Shown in pieces: positions 1-7,810 of a stretch of DNA of 15,306 nt (position 1 is its first letter; each line of letters starts with the position of its first letter). The notes below the pieces were generated by a model. It saw nothing but the letters and a program-made list of their open reading frames with translations. It had not been told where the DNA came from and did no database searches. The stretch comes from Tardiphaga sp. GTDB taxonomy: Bacteria; Pseudomonadota; Alphaproteobacteria; Rhizobiales; Xanthobacteraceae. The position numbers were made by a program, and so were the translations under genes. The DNA is taken from the NCBI GenBank assembly GCA_028290325.1, contig JAQGJY010000167.1:1-15306 (forward strand), read 5' to 3'.

Positions 1-670
1 TCGCGCCGCTGAGCTGGCCGACATTCTTCAGGTTGGGCGTGCCACCGGTCGAGACGATGCGCGGCTCCAGCCCTTCGGCGCGCACGCCGGCAGCAGCCTC
101 ATCGAAAAAGCGTTGCGCGTCGGGCCAGCCGGTCTCGGTCGGATACAGCATGAAGCCGGCGAAGGTCAGCCCCGGCAAGCCTGCGATCTGGCGCGCCAGC
201 GCGATGGCTTCGCGCGGTGTTTCGACGCCAGCGCGCTTGCGACCGGTGTCGCATTCGACCACGACATCGAGCGGGCGGTCTGACAGCGCCGCCGCTGTCG
301 GCAGGCCCGCGATGACGGTTTCGTTGTCGGCGGCGACCGTGATGCGGGCCTTGGCTTGCAGCGCGCCGAGCCGGGCCATCTTCTCGTCGCCGATCAGATT
401 GTAGCTGATCAGGATGTCGTCGATGCCCGCATCCGCCATCACCTCGGCCTCGCCGAGCTTCTGGCAGGTAATGCCTACGGCGCCGGCCGCGATCTGCATC
501 TTGGCCAGATAAGGCGATTTATGCGTCTTGATATGCGGGCGATGCGCAACGCCCGCTGCGTCGCAGACCGCCTGGATGCGGGCGATGTTGCGCGCGACGC
601 GGTCCATGTCGATCACCAGAGCCGGCGTGCCGTAGTCGCGGGCGATGCGGGCGGCGAGGGTGGTCCTCAT
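1..670 (-). CDS. Fold-III PLP enzyme, D-threonine aldolase / D-serine dehydratase-like (3' end cut by window)
   Basis: The reverse strand from the ATG at 670 encodes 223 residues without a stop and runs off the left edge, so the C-terminal part is missing. The N-terminus (TPALVIDMDRVARNIARIQ) is typical of alanine-racemase-like TIM-barrel enzymes of the DSD1/D-threonine aldolase group. The motif RPHIKTHK at residues 44-51 carries the expected PLP-binding lysine (probably K48). The stretches GITCQKLGEAEVMADAGIDD and VVECDTGRKRAGV also fit this fold. Family members act on D-threonine, D-serine or 3-hydroxy-aspartate in the cytosol; the substrate cannot be told from this part, and the metal-binding C-terminal residues lie outside the window. 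An AAAGG lies 8 bases before the ATG. The gene follows uup on the same strand after a 156-base gap that contains hairpins, so it is probably transcribed separately. Confidence 0.88.
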   Translation of the reverse strand, partial: MRTTLAARIARDYGTPALVIDMDRVARNIARIQAVCDAAGVAHRPHIKTHKSPYLAKMQIAAGAVGITCQKLGEAEVMADAGIDDILISYNLIGDEKMARLGALQAKARITVAADNETVIAGLPTAAALSDRPLDVVVECDTGRKRAGVETPREAIALARQIAGLPGLTFAGFMLYPTETGWPDAQRFFDEAAAGVRAEGLEPRIVSTGGTPNLKNVGQLSGA

Positions 671-690
671 GGTACATGCCTTTGCGACAG

Positions 691-760
691 ATTGTCATCG
701 CGAGCGAAGCCAAACCGGCGATTGCCGGTTTGCGCGGCGCGAAGCAATGCGGTTCGTTAG
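691..760. repeat. Repeat-like intergenic palindrome with GCGAAGC direct repeats
   Basis: A perfect 9-bp inverted repeat, CAAACCGGC (711-719) and GCCGGTTTG (724-732), encloses a 4-base loop. It is flanked by the direct repeat GCGAAGC at 704-710 and 739-745. The wording (TCATCGCGAGCGAAGC ... GCGAAGCAATGCGG) resembles the dispersed extragenic repeats common in Bradyrhizobium-type genomes, whose usual core is GCGAGCGAAGC...GAAGCAATCC. That likeness is from memory and only one copy is in this window. It lies between uup and the PLP-enzyme gene and could also stop or process the uup transcript, but no T-run follows the stem on either strand. Confidence 0.5.
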
Positions 761-783
761 CGACGGGGATAAAGACCGAATGA

Positions 784-824
784 CTTCGTCGTGACATTAC
801 TGAAAAGCGTTCGCAACGACGAAG
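784..824 (-). terminator. Stem-loop just after the uup stop
   Basis: CTTCGTCGT (784-792) and ACGACGAAG (816-824) form a perfect 9-bp inverted repeat with a 23-base loop. It starts 2 bases beyond the uup stop codon on the minus strand. There is no clear T-run after the stem, so it may protect or terminate the uup mRNA but is not a textbook intrinsic terminator. Confidence 0.35.
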
Positions 825-826
825 CC

Positions 827-2638
827 TCACGCATTCTCGATTTCCTCGCGGCGCATTTCCAGTTCCAGCCACTTGTCCTCGGCGTCCTGCAATTGCTTCT
901 GGGCGTCGGCCAGAGCCGCCGAGACGCGATCGAATTTCTTGCGGTCTTTCGCATACAGATTCGGATCGTCGAGATGGCGTTGCTGTTTGGCGATTTCGGT
1001 CTGCAACGCCTTCATGGTCTGCGGCAGCGTTTCAAGCGCGTGCTTGTCGTTGAAATTCAGTTTCTTCTTCGGCGCCGAGGTTGACGACGCCTGCTTGGCG
1101 CTGCCGCTGCGCGTCGCCTCCTGCGATTTCACAGCGTCGCGCTTGAGGTCGGCGCCGCGCTGCGTCAGCATGTCGGAGTAGCCGCCGGCATATTCGACCC
1201 ACACGCCGTTACCTTCCGGCGCGATGGTCGAGGTCACGACGCGGTCGAGGAAATCGCGGTCATGGCTGATGAGAATGACCGTGCCCTGATAGTCGCCGAG
1301 CATCTCTTCAAGCACGTCGAGGGTTTCGAGATCGAGATCGTTGGTCGGCTCGTCCAATATCAGCAGGTTCGATGGTTTCGCCAACGCGCGCGCCAGCATC
1401 AGGCGGCCGCGTTCACCACCGGACAACACCTCCAGCGGCGTCCGCATCTGCTCCTGCGCGAACAGGAAGTCCTTCATATAGCTGACGACGTGGCGCGGCT
1501 TGTCGCCGACCATGACGTGATCGCCGCGTCCGCCGGTGAGCGCTTCGGCCAGCGTCGATTTCGGATCGAGGCTTTCGCGATGCTGATCCAGCGTTGCCAT
1601 TTCGATATTCGCGCCGAAGCGGATGGTGCCGGAATCCGGTGGGCTGCCGCCGGTCAGCATCGTGATCAGCGTGGTCTTGCCCGCGCCGTTGGGGCCGACG
1701 ATGCCGATGCGGTCGCCGCGCTGGATCCGCGTCGAGAAATCCGCGACGATGACGCGATCACCATAATGCCGTTCGATGTGCTTGGCTTCGATGATGAGCT
1801 TGCCGGATTTGTCGGCTTCGGACGCAGCAAGGCTCGCTTGCCCCGTCGCGCCACGATAGTCGCGGCGCTGGTCGCGCAGCGCGAACAGATTGCCCAATCG
1901 TTTGACGTTGCGCTTGCGCCGGCCGGAAACGCCGTAGCGCAGCCAGTGTTCTTCCATCACGATCTTGCGGTCGAGCTTATGCTGGTCGCGCTCCTCTTCC
2001 GCCAGCACGTCGTCGCGCCATTGCTCGAAGGCCGAGAAGCCCTTGTCGATCTGGCGGACCTGGCCGCGATCGAGCCACGCCGTGGCGCGCGACAGATTGG
2101 CCAGAAACCGCCGGTCATGGCTGATGATGATGAGCGCGCAACGCCGGCTCGCGAGTTCGGCTTCCAGCCATTCGATGGTGGTGAGATCGAGATGGTTGGT
2201 CGGCTCGTCGAGCAGCAGGATGTCCGGCGATGGCGCCAGCACGGCGGCGATCGCCGTGCGGCGCGCTTCGCCGCCGGAGAGATTGCTGGGGTCTTCCTGC
2301 CCGGTGAGGCCGAGCTGTTCGAGCAGATATTGCGCCTGATAGTGGTCGTCGCCCGGTCCCATGCCGGCCTCGACATAAGCCAAAGTGGTCGCGAAGCCGG
2401 AGAAGTCCGGTTCCTGCGGCAGATAACGGATCGTCGCGCCGGGCTGCACGAAACGGCTGCCCTTGTCCGGCTCGACGAGGCCGGCGACGATTTTCAGCAG
2501 CGTCGATTTGCCGGAACCGTTGCGGCCGATCAGGCAGACGCGCTCGCCTTGCGATACCGAGAGTTCGACGCCGTTGAGCAGCGGCGTGCCGCCGAAGGTC
2601 AGCGCGATGTCTTTTAACTGGATTAACGGAGGAGCCAT
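827..2638 (-). CDS. uup: ABC-F family ATPase Uup
   Basis: This 603-residue protein has two ABC ATPase cassettes in tandem and no membrane segment, the hallmark of ABC-F proteins. Cassette 1 has Walker A GRNGSGKST (38-46), signature LSGGE (120-124) and Walker B DEPTNHLD (144-151). Cassette 2 has GPNGAGKTT (315-323), LSGGE (405-409) and DEPTNDLD (429-436). The linker contains HWLRYGVSGRRKRNVKR (231-247), the Uup version of the region that contacts the ribosome. A K/Q/E-rich, coiled-coil-like tail (about 530-603) matches the C-terminal domain of Uup, and the length is close to E. coli Uup (about 635). Uup binds ribosomes and is linked to 50S maturation and to suppression of transposon precise excision. 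The ATG at 2638 starts just before the first ABC domain; only a weak GAGA precedes it. It lies 14 bases behind the UPF0178 gene and is probably co-transcribed with it. Confidence 0.93.
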   Translation of the reverse strand: MAPPLIQLKDIALTFGGTPLLNGVELSVSQGERVCLIGRNGSGKSTLLKIVAGLVEPDKGSRFVQPGATIRYLPQEPDFSGFATTLAYVEAGMGPGDDHYQAQYLLEQLGLTGQEDPSNLSGGEARRTAIAAVLAPSPDILLLDEPTNHLDLTTIEWLEAELASRRCALIIISHDRRFLANLSRATAWLDRGQVRQIDKGFSAFEQWRDDVLAEEERDQHKLDRKIVMEEHWLRYGVSGRRKRNVKRLGNLFALRDQRRDYRGATGQASLAASEADKSGKLIIEAKHIERHYGDRVIVADFSTRIQRGDRIGIVGPNGAGKTTLITMLTGGSPPDSGTIRFGANIEMATLDQHRESLDPKSTLAEALTGGRGDHVMVGDKPRHVVSYMKDFLFAQEQMRTPLEVLSGGERGRLMLARALAKPSNLLILDEPTNDLDLETLDVLEEMLGDYQGTVILISHDRDFLDRVVTSTIAPEGNGVWVEYAGGYSDMLTQRGADLKRDAVKSQEATRSGSAKQASSTSAPKKKLNFNDKHALETLPQTMKALQTEIAKQQRHLDDPNLYAKDRKKFDRVSAALADAQKQLQDAEDKWLELEMRREEIENA

Positions 2639-2652
2639 GGTCTCGATTCTTT

Positions 2653-3114
2653 TTACGATGAAGCGCGCTGGAGGCGACGGATCGCCTGATCGAGCGCGGA
2701 GAGAAAACTTGAACGATCCTTCGGCGTGAAGCCGCGCGGGCCACCGGTGATTTCGCCGGAGGAACGCAGATCGGTCATCAGATTACGCACCGCCAGCGTC
2801 ATGCCGATCGAGGCCTCGGAAAACGGCTTGCCGTTCGGGGCGAGTACCGTCGCGCCCGATTTGACGCAGCGGCTCGCCAGCGGAACGTCGGATGTCACCA
2901 CGATATCGGTTGGCCCGGCCCGTTCCGCAATCCAGTCGTCGGCGGCATCCATCCCGGAACCGGCGGCAATCCGCTCGATCTGCGGATCATCCGGAATGCG
3001 GATGAAATTGCCCGCGACGACGCTGACCGGGACGTTCAGCCGTGCCGCGACGCGATAGATCTCGTCCTTCACTGGGCAGGCGTCGGCGTCAACATAGATG
3101 CGGATCGTACTCAA
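2653..3114 (-). CDS. yaiI: UPF0178 (DUF188) family protein, YaiI/YqxD type
   Basis: The 153-residue product matches the YaiI/YqxD family along its length. It has the N-terminal strand IRIYVDADACPVKDEIYRVA (5-24), the acidic motif VTSDVPLA (73-80), and the C-terminal pattern TGGPRGFTPKDRSSF. The conserved aspartates (D9, D11, D76) sit as in PIN/NYN-like nuclease folds. A nuclease role has been proposed for the family but its function is not established. The start is a TTG at 3114: no in-frame ATG or GTG was seen just upstream and the conserved region begins within four residues of it. No convincing Shine-Dalgarno sequence precedes it. The gene is the first of a minus-strand pair with uup and is divergent from the hotdog gene. 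Confidence 0.88.
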   Translation of the reverse strand: MSTIRIYVDADACPVKDEIYRVAARLNVPVSVVAGNFIRIPDDPQIERIAAGSGMDAADDWIAERAGPTDIVVTSDVPLASRCVKSGATVLAPNGKPFSEASIGMTLAVRNLMTDLRSSGEITGGPRGFTPKDRSSFLSALDQAIRRLQRASS

Positions 3115-3157
3115 AGGGTCATTCGCTGGCTGGATGGCGCTCCGCGCGCGGGCGGCC

Positions 3158-3185
3158 TTGTCAGGCGGTCGCGATGACGTACCAT
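3158..3185 (+). promoter_or_regulatory. Putative sigma-70 promoter of the hotdog gene
   Basis: TTGTCA (3158-3163) and TACCAT (3180-3185) are separated by 16 bases. They lie about 40 bases before the start codon, in the 109-base divergent gap between yaiI and the hotdog gene. Spacing and position fit, but the -10 is imperfect. Confidence 0.3.
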
Positions 3186-3223
3186 CTCGGCCAACAGACC
3201 AACACCCTTAATTCGGAGGAATC

Positions 3224-4024
3224 ATGTCCCAGCAATTCGCCGCCTACCACGTGCAGGCCTATAACACCGCCAAAGACAGCGAGAACAAGATGCACGACGA
3301 TTCCGTCGCGCGGCAATTCGGCTTCGCTGGAGGATTGGTCACCGGCGTCGATCTTCTGGCCTATATGATCCATCTGCCGGTGGCGCGCTGGGGCCGCGAT
3401 TTCCTCGAACGCGGCATGATCGAGGCCCGGTTCCTCAAGCCGGTCTATGACGGCGACGATCTGACCCTCGACGCCGCGCCCGACACCGGCGTGCTCAAGC
3501 TGGACCTGAAGGGCCGGGGGCAGGTCTGCGCGTCGGGATCGGCGTCGCTTCTGGACCATCCGCCAAGCATCGATCTATCGGCCTATCCCGTCACCGCGCC
3601 GGTGGCCGATCGCCGGCCGGTGGACGCGCAGTCTTATGCGACCGGCAAATGGCTCGGCGTCGCGCCGAAGCCGTGGTCGGCATCTGACGCGACGGCCTAT
3701 GCGTCCGATGTGCGCGACGACGAGCCGATCTATGCTCGCGACGGCCTCGTTCATCCCGGCGTCATTCAACGTCTGATGAACCGGCTGCTGGTCGAGAACG
3801 CCGTGCTCGGGCCGTGGATTCACGTCGGCAGCAAGATGCAATTGCTGTCGACCATCGCGGTCGGCGATGAACTCACCGCGCGCGCGCGAGTGACGGATGC
3901 TTACGACAAAAAAGGACATCAGTTTGTCGAGCTGGACGCGGTGGTCGTCGCCAATGGCGACCGCGCCGTCGCGCAATGCCATCACATCGCGATCACGCAG
4001 CCGCGACAGCAGGCGGCGGCTTGA
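3224..4024 (+). CDS. MaoC-like tandem hotdog protein (putative acyl-thioester hydratase)
   Basis: The 266-residue soluble protein looks like two hotdog-type halves. The first half has NKMHDDSVARQFGFAGGLV (21-39) and a second strand region ending KPVYDGDDL (72-80). This resembles the MaoC/R-hydratase pattern SGDxNPxHxDxxxAxxxGFxxxIxHG and the later xPVxxGDxL pattern. The second half (about 177-258) repeats the logic: HPGVIQRLMN, then VGSKMQLLSTIAVGDEL, then a GHQFVELDAVVVANGD strand pair. Members usually hydrate enoyl-CoA or related thioesters. Here the asparagine (N21) and histidine (H24) of the hydratase motif are kept, but the position of the catalytic aspartate is a serine, with an aspartate one place earlier, so activity is uncertain. 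GGAGG at 3215-3219, 4 bases before the ATG, fixes the start. The gene ends 53 bases from the convergent CoxL-like gene. Confidence 0.7.
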   Translation: MSQQFAAYHVQAYNTAKDSENKMHDDSVARQFGFAGGLVTGVDLLAYMIHLPVARWGRDFLERGMIEARFLKPVYDGDDLTLDAAPDTGVLKLDLKGRGQVCASGSASLLDHPPSIDLSAYPVTAPVADRRPVDAQSYATGKWLGVAPKPWSASDATAYASDVRDDEPIYARDGLVHPGVIQRLMNRLLVENAVLGPWIHVGSKMQLLSTIAVGDELTARARVTDAYDKKGHQFVELDAVVVANGDRAVAQCHHIAITQPRQQAAA

Positions 4025-4077
4025 TACGGAATGGCTGAGGAGCCTCTCCGACAAGGGCAGCGGGACCAAACAACCTC

Positions 4078-6459
4078 TCACGCCACTTTCTGCGTCGCCT
4101 TCGCGTCCTGGATCGCGCGCCAGATCCGCTCGGGCGTCAGCGGCATGTCGAGATGCTTGATGCCGTAATCCGACAGCGCGTCGATGACGGCGTTGACGAC
4201 GGTCGACAGAGACCCCGCGCAACCGGCCTCGCCGCACCCCTTGGTGCCGAGCGGATTGCTCGGCGTCGGCGACGGATGATCGCCCGTCGCCATGATCGGG
4301 ATATCCTCCGCGCGCGGCATCGCATAATCCATGAAGGAGCCGGTGATCGGCTGGCCGCTGTCGTCGTAGCTCACTTCTTCCATCAACGCCTGACCGATGC
4401 CTTGCGCCACCCCGCCATGTAATTGACCGGCGACGATCATCGGGTTCACCACGGTGCCGAAGTCGCTGATCCCAGTGTAGCCGACGATCCTGATGACGCC
4501 GGTATCAGGATCGATCTCGACTTCGGCGACATGGCAACCGTTCGGAAACGTCGAGGGCACGTCGCTGGACGTGTGATCGACGTCGAGCGTATCAGGGACG
4601 CCATCGGGTTGTCTGGTGTCGCGCAGTTGTCGCGCCAACTCCATGATGTCGATGCCACGATCAGTGCCGGCAATGGTGAATCGCCCGGCCTCGAACTCGA
4701 TATCGCCTTCCGATGCCTCCAACAAATGGGCCGCGGCGACGCGGCCTTTCTTGATCACGAGTTTCGAGGCTTCGACGATGGCCTGTCCGCTGGCGGTGAT
4801 CGAGCGCGAGCCGCCGGTGCCGTTACCCATCCGCACGACGTCGGTGTCACCTTGTTCGAGCTTCACCGCATCGAACGGCACGCCGAGTTGCGCCGACAGC
4901 ACCTGCGCGAAAGGCGTCGCGTGACCCTGTCCGTAGTCCAGCGTGCCGGTGATGAGTTTCACGCTGCCGTCTGCCTCGAACACGATCTTGCCGAGTTCGG
5001 GCGAGGGCGGTGCGGTGACTTCGAGATAGGAGCCGACGGCGATGCCGCGCAATTTGCCTTGCCGGCGGCTGTCCTTCTTGCGCTTGGCGAAACCGGCGTG
5101 GTCCGACATCGCTATCGCCTTGCCGAACACGCCGGCGAAGTCGCCGCTATCATACGTCACACCGGACGACGCCTTGAACGGCATCTGCGATGGCTTGATG
5201 AAGTTGCGTTTGCGCAGCGTCATGCGGTCGATTTTCATCTCGTCCGCCGCCGCGTCGATCAATCGCTCCATGAAATAGTTTGCCTCGGGTCGGCCCGCGC
5301 CGCGATACGCGCCCATCAGCGTGGTGTTGGTCAGCACGCATTTGATATCGACCGACATCAGGGGGGTGCGATAGACGCTGGAGAGGTTCTTGCCGGTGTT
5401 GAGCGACAACGGGCTCGGTGACACGCCGGTGATGTAGGCGCCGAGATTGCCATAGCCGGAGAGCCGCACGGCGAGGAATTGGCCGGCGGCATCGAGCGCC
5501 AGTTCGGCGTGAATTTTTTGCGCGCGGCCGTGGCTGTCCGACAGAAAACTCCCCGAGCGGTCGTCGGTCCATTTCACCGGACGGCCCAGCATCTTCGCGG
5601 CATGCAGAATGGAGATATATTCGGGATAGTTGATATTCTTCATGCCAAACGAGCCACCGACATTGCCGGTCAGCACGCGCACCTTGTCATTCGGCACTTT
5701 CAGCAACGCCTTGGCGAGCGTGTTGCGGTTGCCGGAGACGCCCTGCGTCGGCAGTTGTAGCGTGTAATGCTCGCGCGCTTTGTCATAGACGGCGAGCGCC
5801 GCGCGCGGTTCCATCGGCACCACGGCGACGCGGGTGTTGACGATGTCGAGCCTGGTGACATGCGCGGCCGACGCGAAGGCGGCCGCGACGGCGTCGCTAT
5901 CGCCATAGTGATAGTCGAGCGCGACATTGTTCGGGATGTGATCGTAAAGTTGCGGCGCGCCGGGCCGGCACGCTTCCGCGGCGTCCGTCACGGCCGGCAG
6001 CGGCTCGATGTCGAGGATCACCGCCTCGGCGGCGTCGCGCGCCTGGGAAACCGTTTCCGCGACGACGATGGCGACGGGATCGCCAACGAAACGCACCTTG
6101 TCGGTCATCAGGGCGAAACGGCTGGTCTGTTGCAACGGCGTGCCGTCCCGGCTCTTCAACGGCAGACCGCAGGTGAACGCGCCGTATCCGGCCTCCGCCA
6201 GATCCTTGCCGGTCCAGATGCCGAGCACGCCGGGCATCGCCGTCGCGGCCTCGGTATCGATCCCGCGCAAGATGCCGTGGGCGTGTGAGCTGCGCACCAT
6301 CCAGCCATAGGCCTGACCCGGCAGGCTGACATCGTCGGTGTAGCGGCCTTTGCCGCGGACCAGGGTGTCGTCCTCCTTGCGCCGGACGGGCTGGCCGATG
6401 GCGTTTTTCTCCATCGCGATGGCATTGTCGCGAGCGAGCGGCGAGGTCATGTCCTGCAT
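4078..6459 (-). CDS. Xanthine dehydrogenase-family molybdopterin-binding subunit (form-II CoxL-like)
   Basis: This is the large molybdenum-cofactor subunit of an aerobic CO dehydrogenase/xanthine oxidase-type hydroxylase, about 793 residues, close to CoxL (about 810). The N-terminal domain begins AIGQPVRRKEDDTLVRGKGR, typical of the family. Cofactor motifs are GGSFGMK (268-274), AYRGAGRPEA (384-393), GGSRSITASGQAI and a C-terminal GCGEAG with the catalytic-type glutamate near residue 744. AYRGAGR is the form-II signature; true CO dehydrogenase has AYxCSFR, so CO is probably not the substrate. The frame stays open up to 6696, but that would run over ppx and past the likely promoter. I favour ATG 6459; ATGs at 6450 and 6414 are also possible and none has a good Shine-Dalgarno sequence. 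No small (2Fe-2S) or medium (FAD) subunit gene is adjacent, which is unusual. Confidence 0.9.
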   Translation of the reverse strand: MQDMTSPLARDNAIAMEKNAIGQPVRRKEDDTLVRGKGRYTDDVSLPGQAYGWMVRSSHAHGILRGIDTEAATAMPGVLGIWTGKDLAEAGYGAFTCGLPLKSRDGTPLQQTSRFALMTDKVRFVGDPVAIVVAETVSQARDAAEAVILDIEPLPAVTDAAEACRPGAPQLYDHIPNNVALDYHYGDSDAVAAAFASAAHVTRLDIVNTRVAVVPMEPRAALAVYDKAREHYTLQLPTQGVSGNRNTLAKALLKVPNDKVRVLTGNVGGSFGMKNINYPEYISILHAAKMLGRPVKWTDDRSGSFLSDSHGRAQKIHAELALDAAGQFLAVRLSGYGNLGAYITGVSPSPLSLNTGKNLSSVYRTPLMSVDIKCVLTNTTLMGAYRGAGRPEANYFMERLIDAAADEMKIDRMTLRKRNFIKPSQMPFKASSGVTYDSGDFAGVFGKAIAMSDHAGFAKRKKDSRRQGKLRGIAVGSYLEVTAPPSPELGKIVFEADGSVKLITGTLDYGQGHATPFAQVLSAQLGVPFDAVKLEQGDTDVVRMGNGTGGSRSITASGQAIVEASKLVIKKGRVAAAHLLEASEGDIEFEAGRFTIAGTDRGIDIMELARQLRDTRQPDGVPDTLDVDHTSSDVPSTFPNGCHVAEVEIDPDTGVIRIVGYTGISDFGTVVNPMIVAGQLHGGVAQGIGQALMEEVSYDDSGQPITGSFMDYAMPRAEDIPIMATGDHPSPTPSNPLGTKGCGEAGCAGSLSTVVNAVIDALSDYGIKHLDMPLTPERIWRAIQDAKATQKVA

Positions 6460-6497
6460 GGGTTTGATCCAGAGCGTGCGGGGAAAAGTCTGCTCAT

Positions 6498-6526
6498 AAG
6501 ATAGGCGCCGGCGGGGCGCGCCACAA
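6498..6526 (-). promoter_or_regulatory. Putative sigma-70 promoter of the CoxL-like gene
   Basis: On the minus strand TTGTGG (6526-6521) and TATCTT (6503-6498) are exactly 17 bases apart. They end about 38 bases before the favoured ATG at 6459. Transcription from here would rule out the longer open frame beginning at 6696. Confidence 0.4.
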
Positions 6527-6568
6527 CGCATGTTCCGGCATGCGTGAACCACGGCGGGCGCTGCGCTG

Positions 6569-6596
6569 TTGCGCTGCCGCCACACGCTGCTAAACT
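6569..6596 (+). promoter_or_regulatory. Putative sigma-70 promoter of the ppx gene
   Basis: TTGCGC (6569-6574) and TAAACT (6591-6596) are 16 bases apart on the plus strand, in the divergent gap with the CoxL-like gene. A transcript would begin near 6603, which argues against the TTG at 6606 as the start codon and favours the ATGs at 6624 or 6648. Confidence 0.4.
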
Positions 6597-6647
6597 TTCC
6601 GCAAATTGGAATTCGCCGGCAGGATGGCCGCGGAAAGACTGACACTG

Positions 6648-7715
6648 ATGAACGAAGAGATGCGGCTTCGCGACGGCCTGATGGCACGCGACGCACCGCC
6701 GGCTGCGGCCGTGGATGGCCAGAGCGCGCGCGCCACGCAGGCGCCGCCGCGCGATGCCGTCTATGCCGCCTTGGACCTCGGCACCAACAATTGCCGTCTG
6801 CTGGTGGCGACGCCGACGCCGGACGGCTTCCGCGTCATCGATTCGTTCTCGCGGATCATTCGGCTCGGCGAGGGCGTCTCCGTCACCGGTCGGATCAGCG
6901 AGGCCGCGATCGGCCGCGCCATCGCCGCGCTCAGCATTTGCCGGGACAAGATCGAGTCGCGCCGGGCCACGCGGCTGCGACTGATCGCGACCGAGGCGTG
7001 TCGCGCGGCCGTCAATGCCAATGATTTTCTGGCGCGGGTCAGGTCCGAGACCGGCATCGTGCTCGAAATCATCGACCGCGAGACCGAAGCGTCTTTGGCG
7101 ATGACCGGCTGTTCGCCGTTGCTCGATCCGGCCGGGCGCGGCGCGATCCTGTTCGACATTGGCGGCGGATCGAGCGAGTTGGTGCGGGTGTCGCGCGATC
7201 CGGCGCGGCCGGAGGCGTCGCCGCGGATCGCGGCGTGGATGTCGATCCCACTCGGCGTGGTGACATTGGCCGAGAAATTCGGCGGCCGCGACGTGACGCA
7301 GGCGGTCTATGACGCGATGGTCGCGGATGTGGCGACGCATGTCGCGCCGTTCGCGGCCGACCATGGCGGCGATCTGGGCGGGCTGCACCTGCTCGGCACC
7401 TCCGGCACGGTAACGACGCTGGCCGGGGTCTATCTCAGCCTGATCCGCTACGATCGCCGCCGGATCGATGGCATCTGGATGAGCAATGCCGAACTGACCG
7501 CGACGATCGCGAAGCTGATGGCGATGGACTATCAGATCCGCGCCGCCAACCAATGCATCGGAATCGAGCGCGCCGACCTCGTGCTGGCGGGCTGCGCGAT
7601 CCTCGACGCCATCCGCAACGCCTTCCCGCTGCCACGGCTGAGGGTGGCGGATCGCGGCCTGCGCGAAGGCATGCTGGTCGGGATGATGCGGCAGGACGGC
7701 GTGCTAAGTTCCTGA
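6648..7715 (+). CDS. Ppx/GppA family phosphatase (exopolyphosphatase-like)
   Basis: This is an ASKHA-fold phosphatase of the exopolyphosphatase/pppGpp phosphohydrolase family, 355 residues from the ATG at 6648. The phosphate-1 loop is ALDLGTNNCRLLVA (41-54). The conserved RLIATEACRAAVNANDFL (111-128) carries the expected catalytic glutamate region. FDIGGGSSELV (169-179) is the second phosphate-binding loop and LLGTSGTVTTLAG follows in the second lobe. It is the short form, without the C-terminal HD-like domains of the roughly 510-residue E. coli enzymes. Such proteins degrade inorganic polyphosphate and/or pppGpp in the cytosol. The start is uncertain: ATG 6624 and TTG 6606 are in frame, but GGAAAG about 10 bases before 6648 and a likely promoter at 6569-6596 favour 6648. 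rlmE follows 95 bases downstream, a pairing common in Rhizobiales. Confidence 0.9.
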   Translation: MNEEMRLRDGLMARDAPPAAAVDGQSARATQAPPRDAVYAALDLGTNNCRLLVATPTPDGFRVIDSFSRIIRLGEGVSVTGRISEAAIGRAIAALSICRDKIESRRATRLRLIATEACRAAVNANDFLARVRSETGIVLEIIDRETEASLAMTGCSPLLDPAGRGAILFDIGGGSSELVRVSRDPARPEASPRIAAWMSIPLGVVTLAEKFGGRDVTQAVYDAMVADVATHVAPFAADHGGDLGGLHLLGTSGTVTTLAGVYLSLIRYDRRRIDGIWMSNAELTATIAKLMAMDYQIRAANQCIGIERADLVLAGCAILDAIRNAFPLPRLRVADRGLREGMLVGMMRQDGVLSS

Positions 7716-7728
7716 GGCAGACCGCCTC
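7714..7728 (+). terminator. Short GC-rich hairpin overlapping the ppx stop
   Basis: GAGGC (7714-7718), the loop AGACC and GCCTC (7724-7728) form a 5-bp stem that overlaps the ppx stop codon. No T-run follows, so read-through into rlmE is likely. Confidence 0.2.
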
Positions 7729-7810
7729 CCGTCCGACAACCGCAAGACCATTTTCGCGATCGCGCCCGGCGTGATAGAACCGCCGAACCTCTTGAGAGCA
7801 TTTTATCGTT

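Noticed and set aside
1262..2617. A 451-codon open frame antisense to uup
   Set aside because: It mirrors the high-GC codon pattern of uup on the other strand, is rich in Arg/Ala/Gln/Asp runs typical of antisense frames, and shows no recognisable domain.
4025..4077. Possible bidirectional terminator between the hotdog and CoxL-like genes
   Set aside because: Only a 4-bp stem (GGCT/AGCC) is visible and there is no T-run on either strand.
4423..5421. A 332-codon plus-strand open frame inside the CoxL-like gene
   Set aside because: It is an antisense shadow of a gene with intact cofactor motifs, with no plausible ribosome site or domain.
6460..6696. N-terminal extension of the CoxL-like protein to 6696
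   Set aside because: The added residues are Arg/Ser/Pro-rich and unlike the family, overlap the start of ppx, and lie beyond the likely promoter at 6498-6526.
7755..7764. Palindrome CGCGATCGCG before rlmE
   Set aside because: Short palindromes of this type arise often by chance in GC-rich DNA, and nothing ties it to rlmE control.
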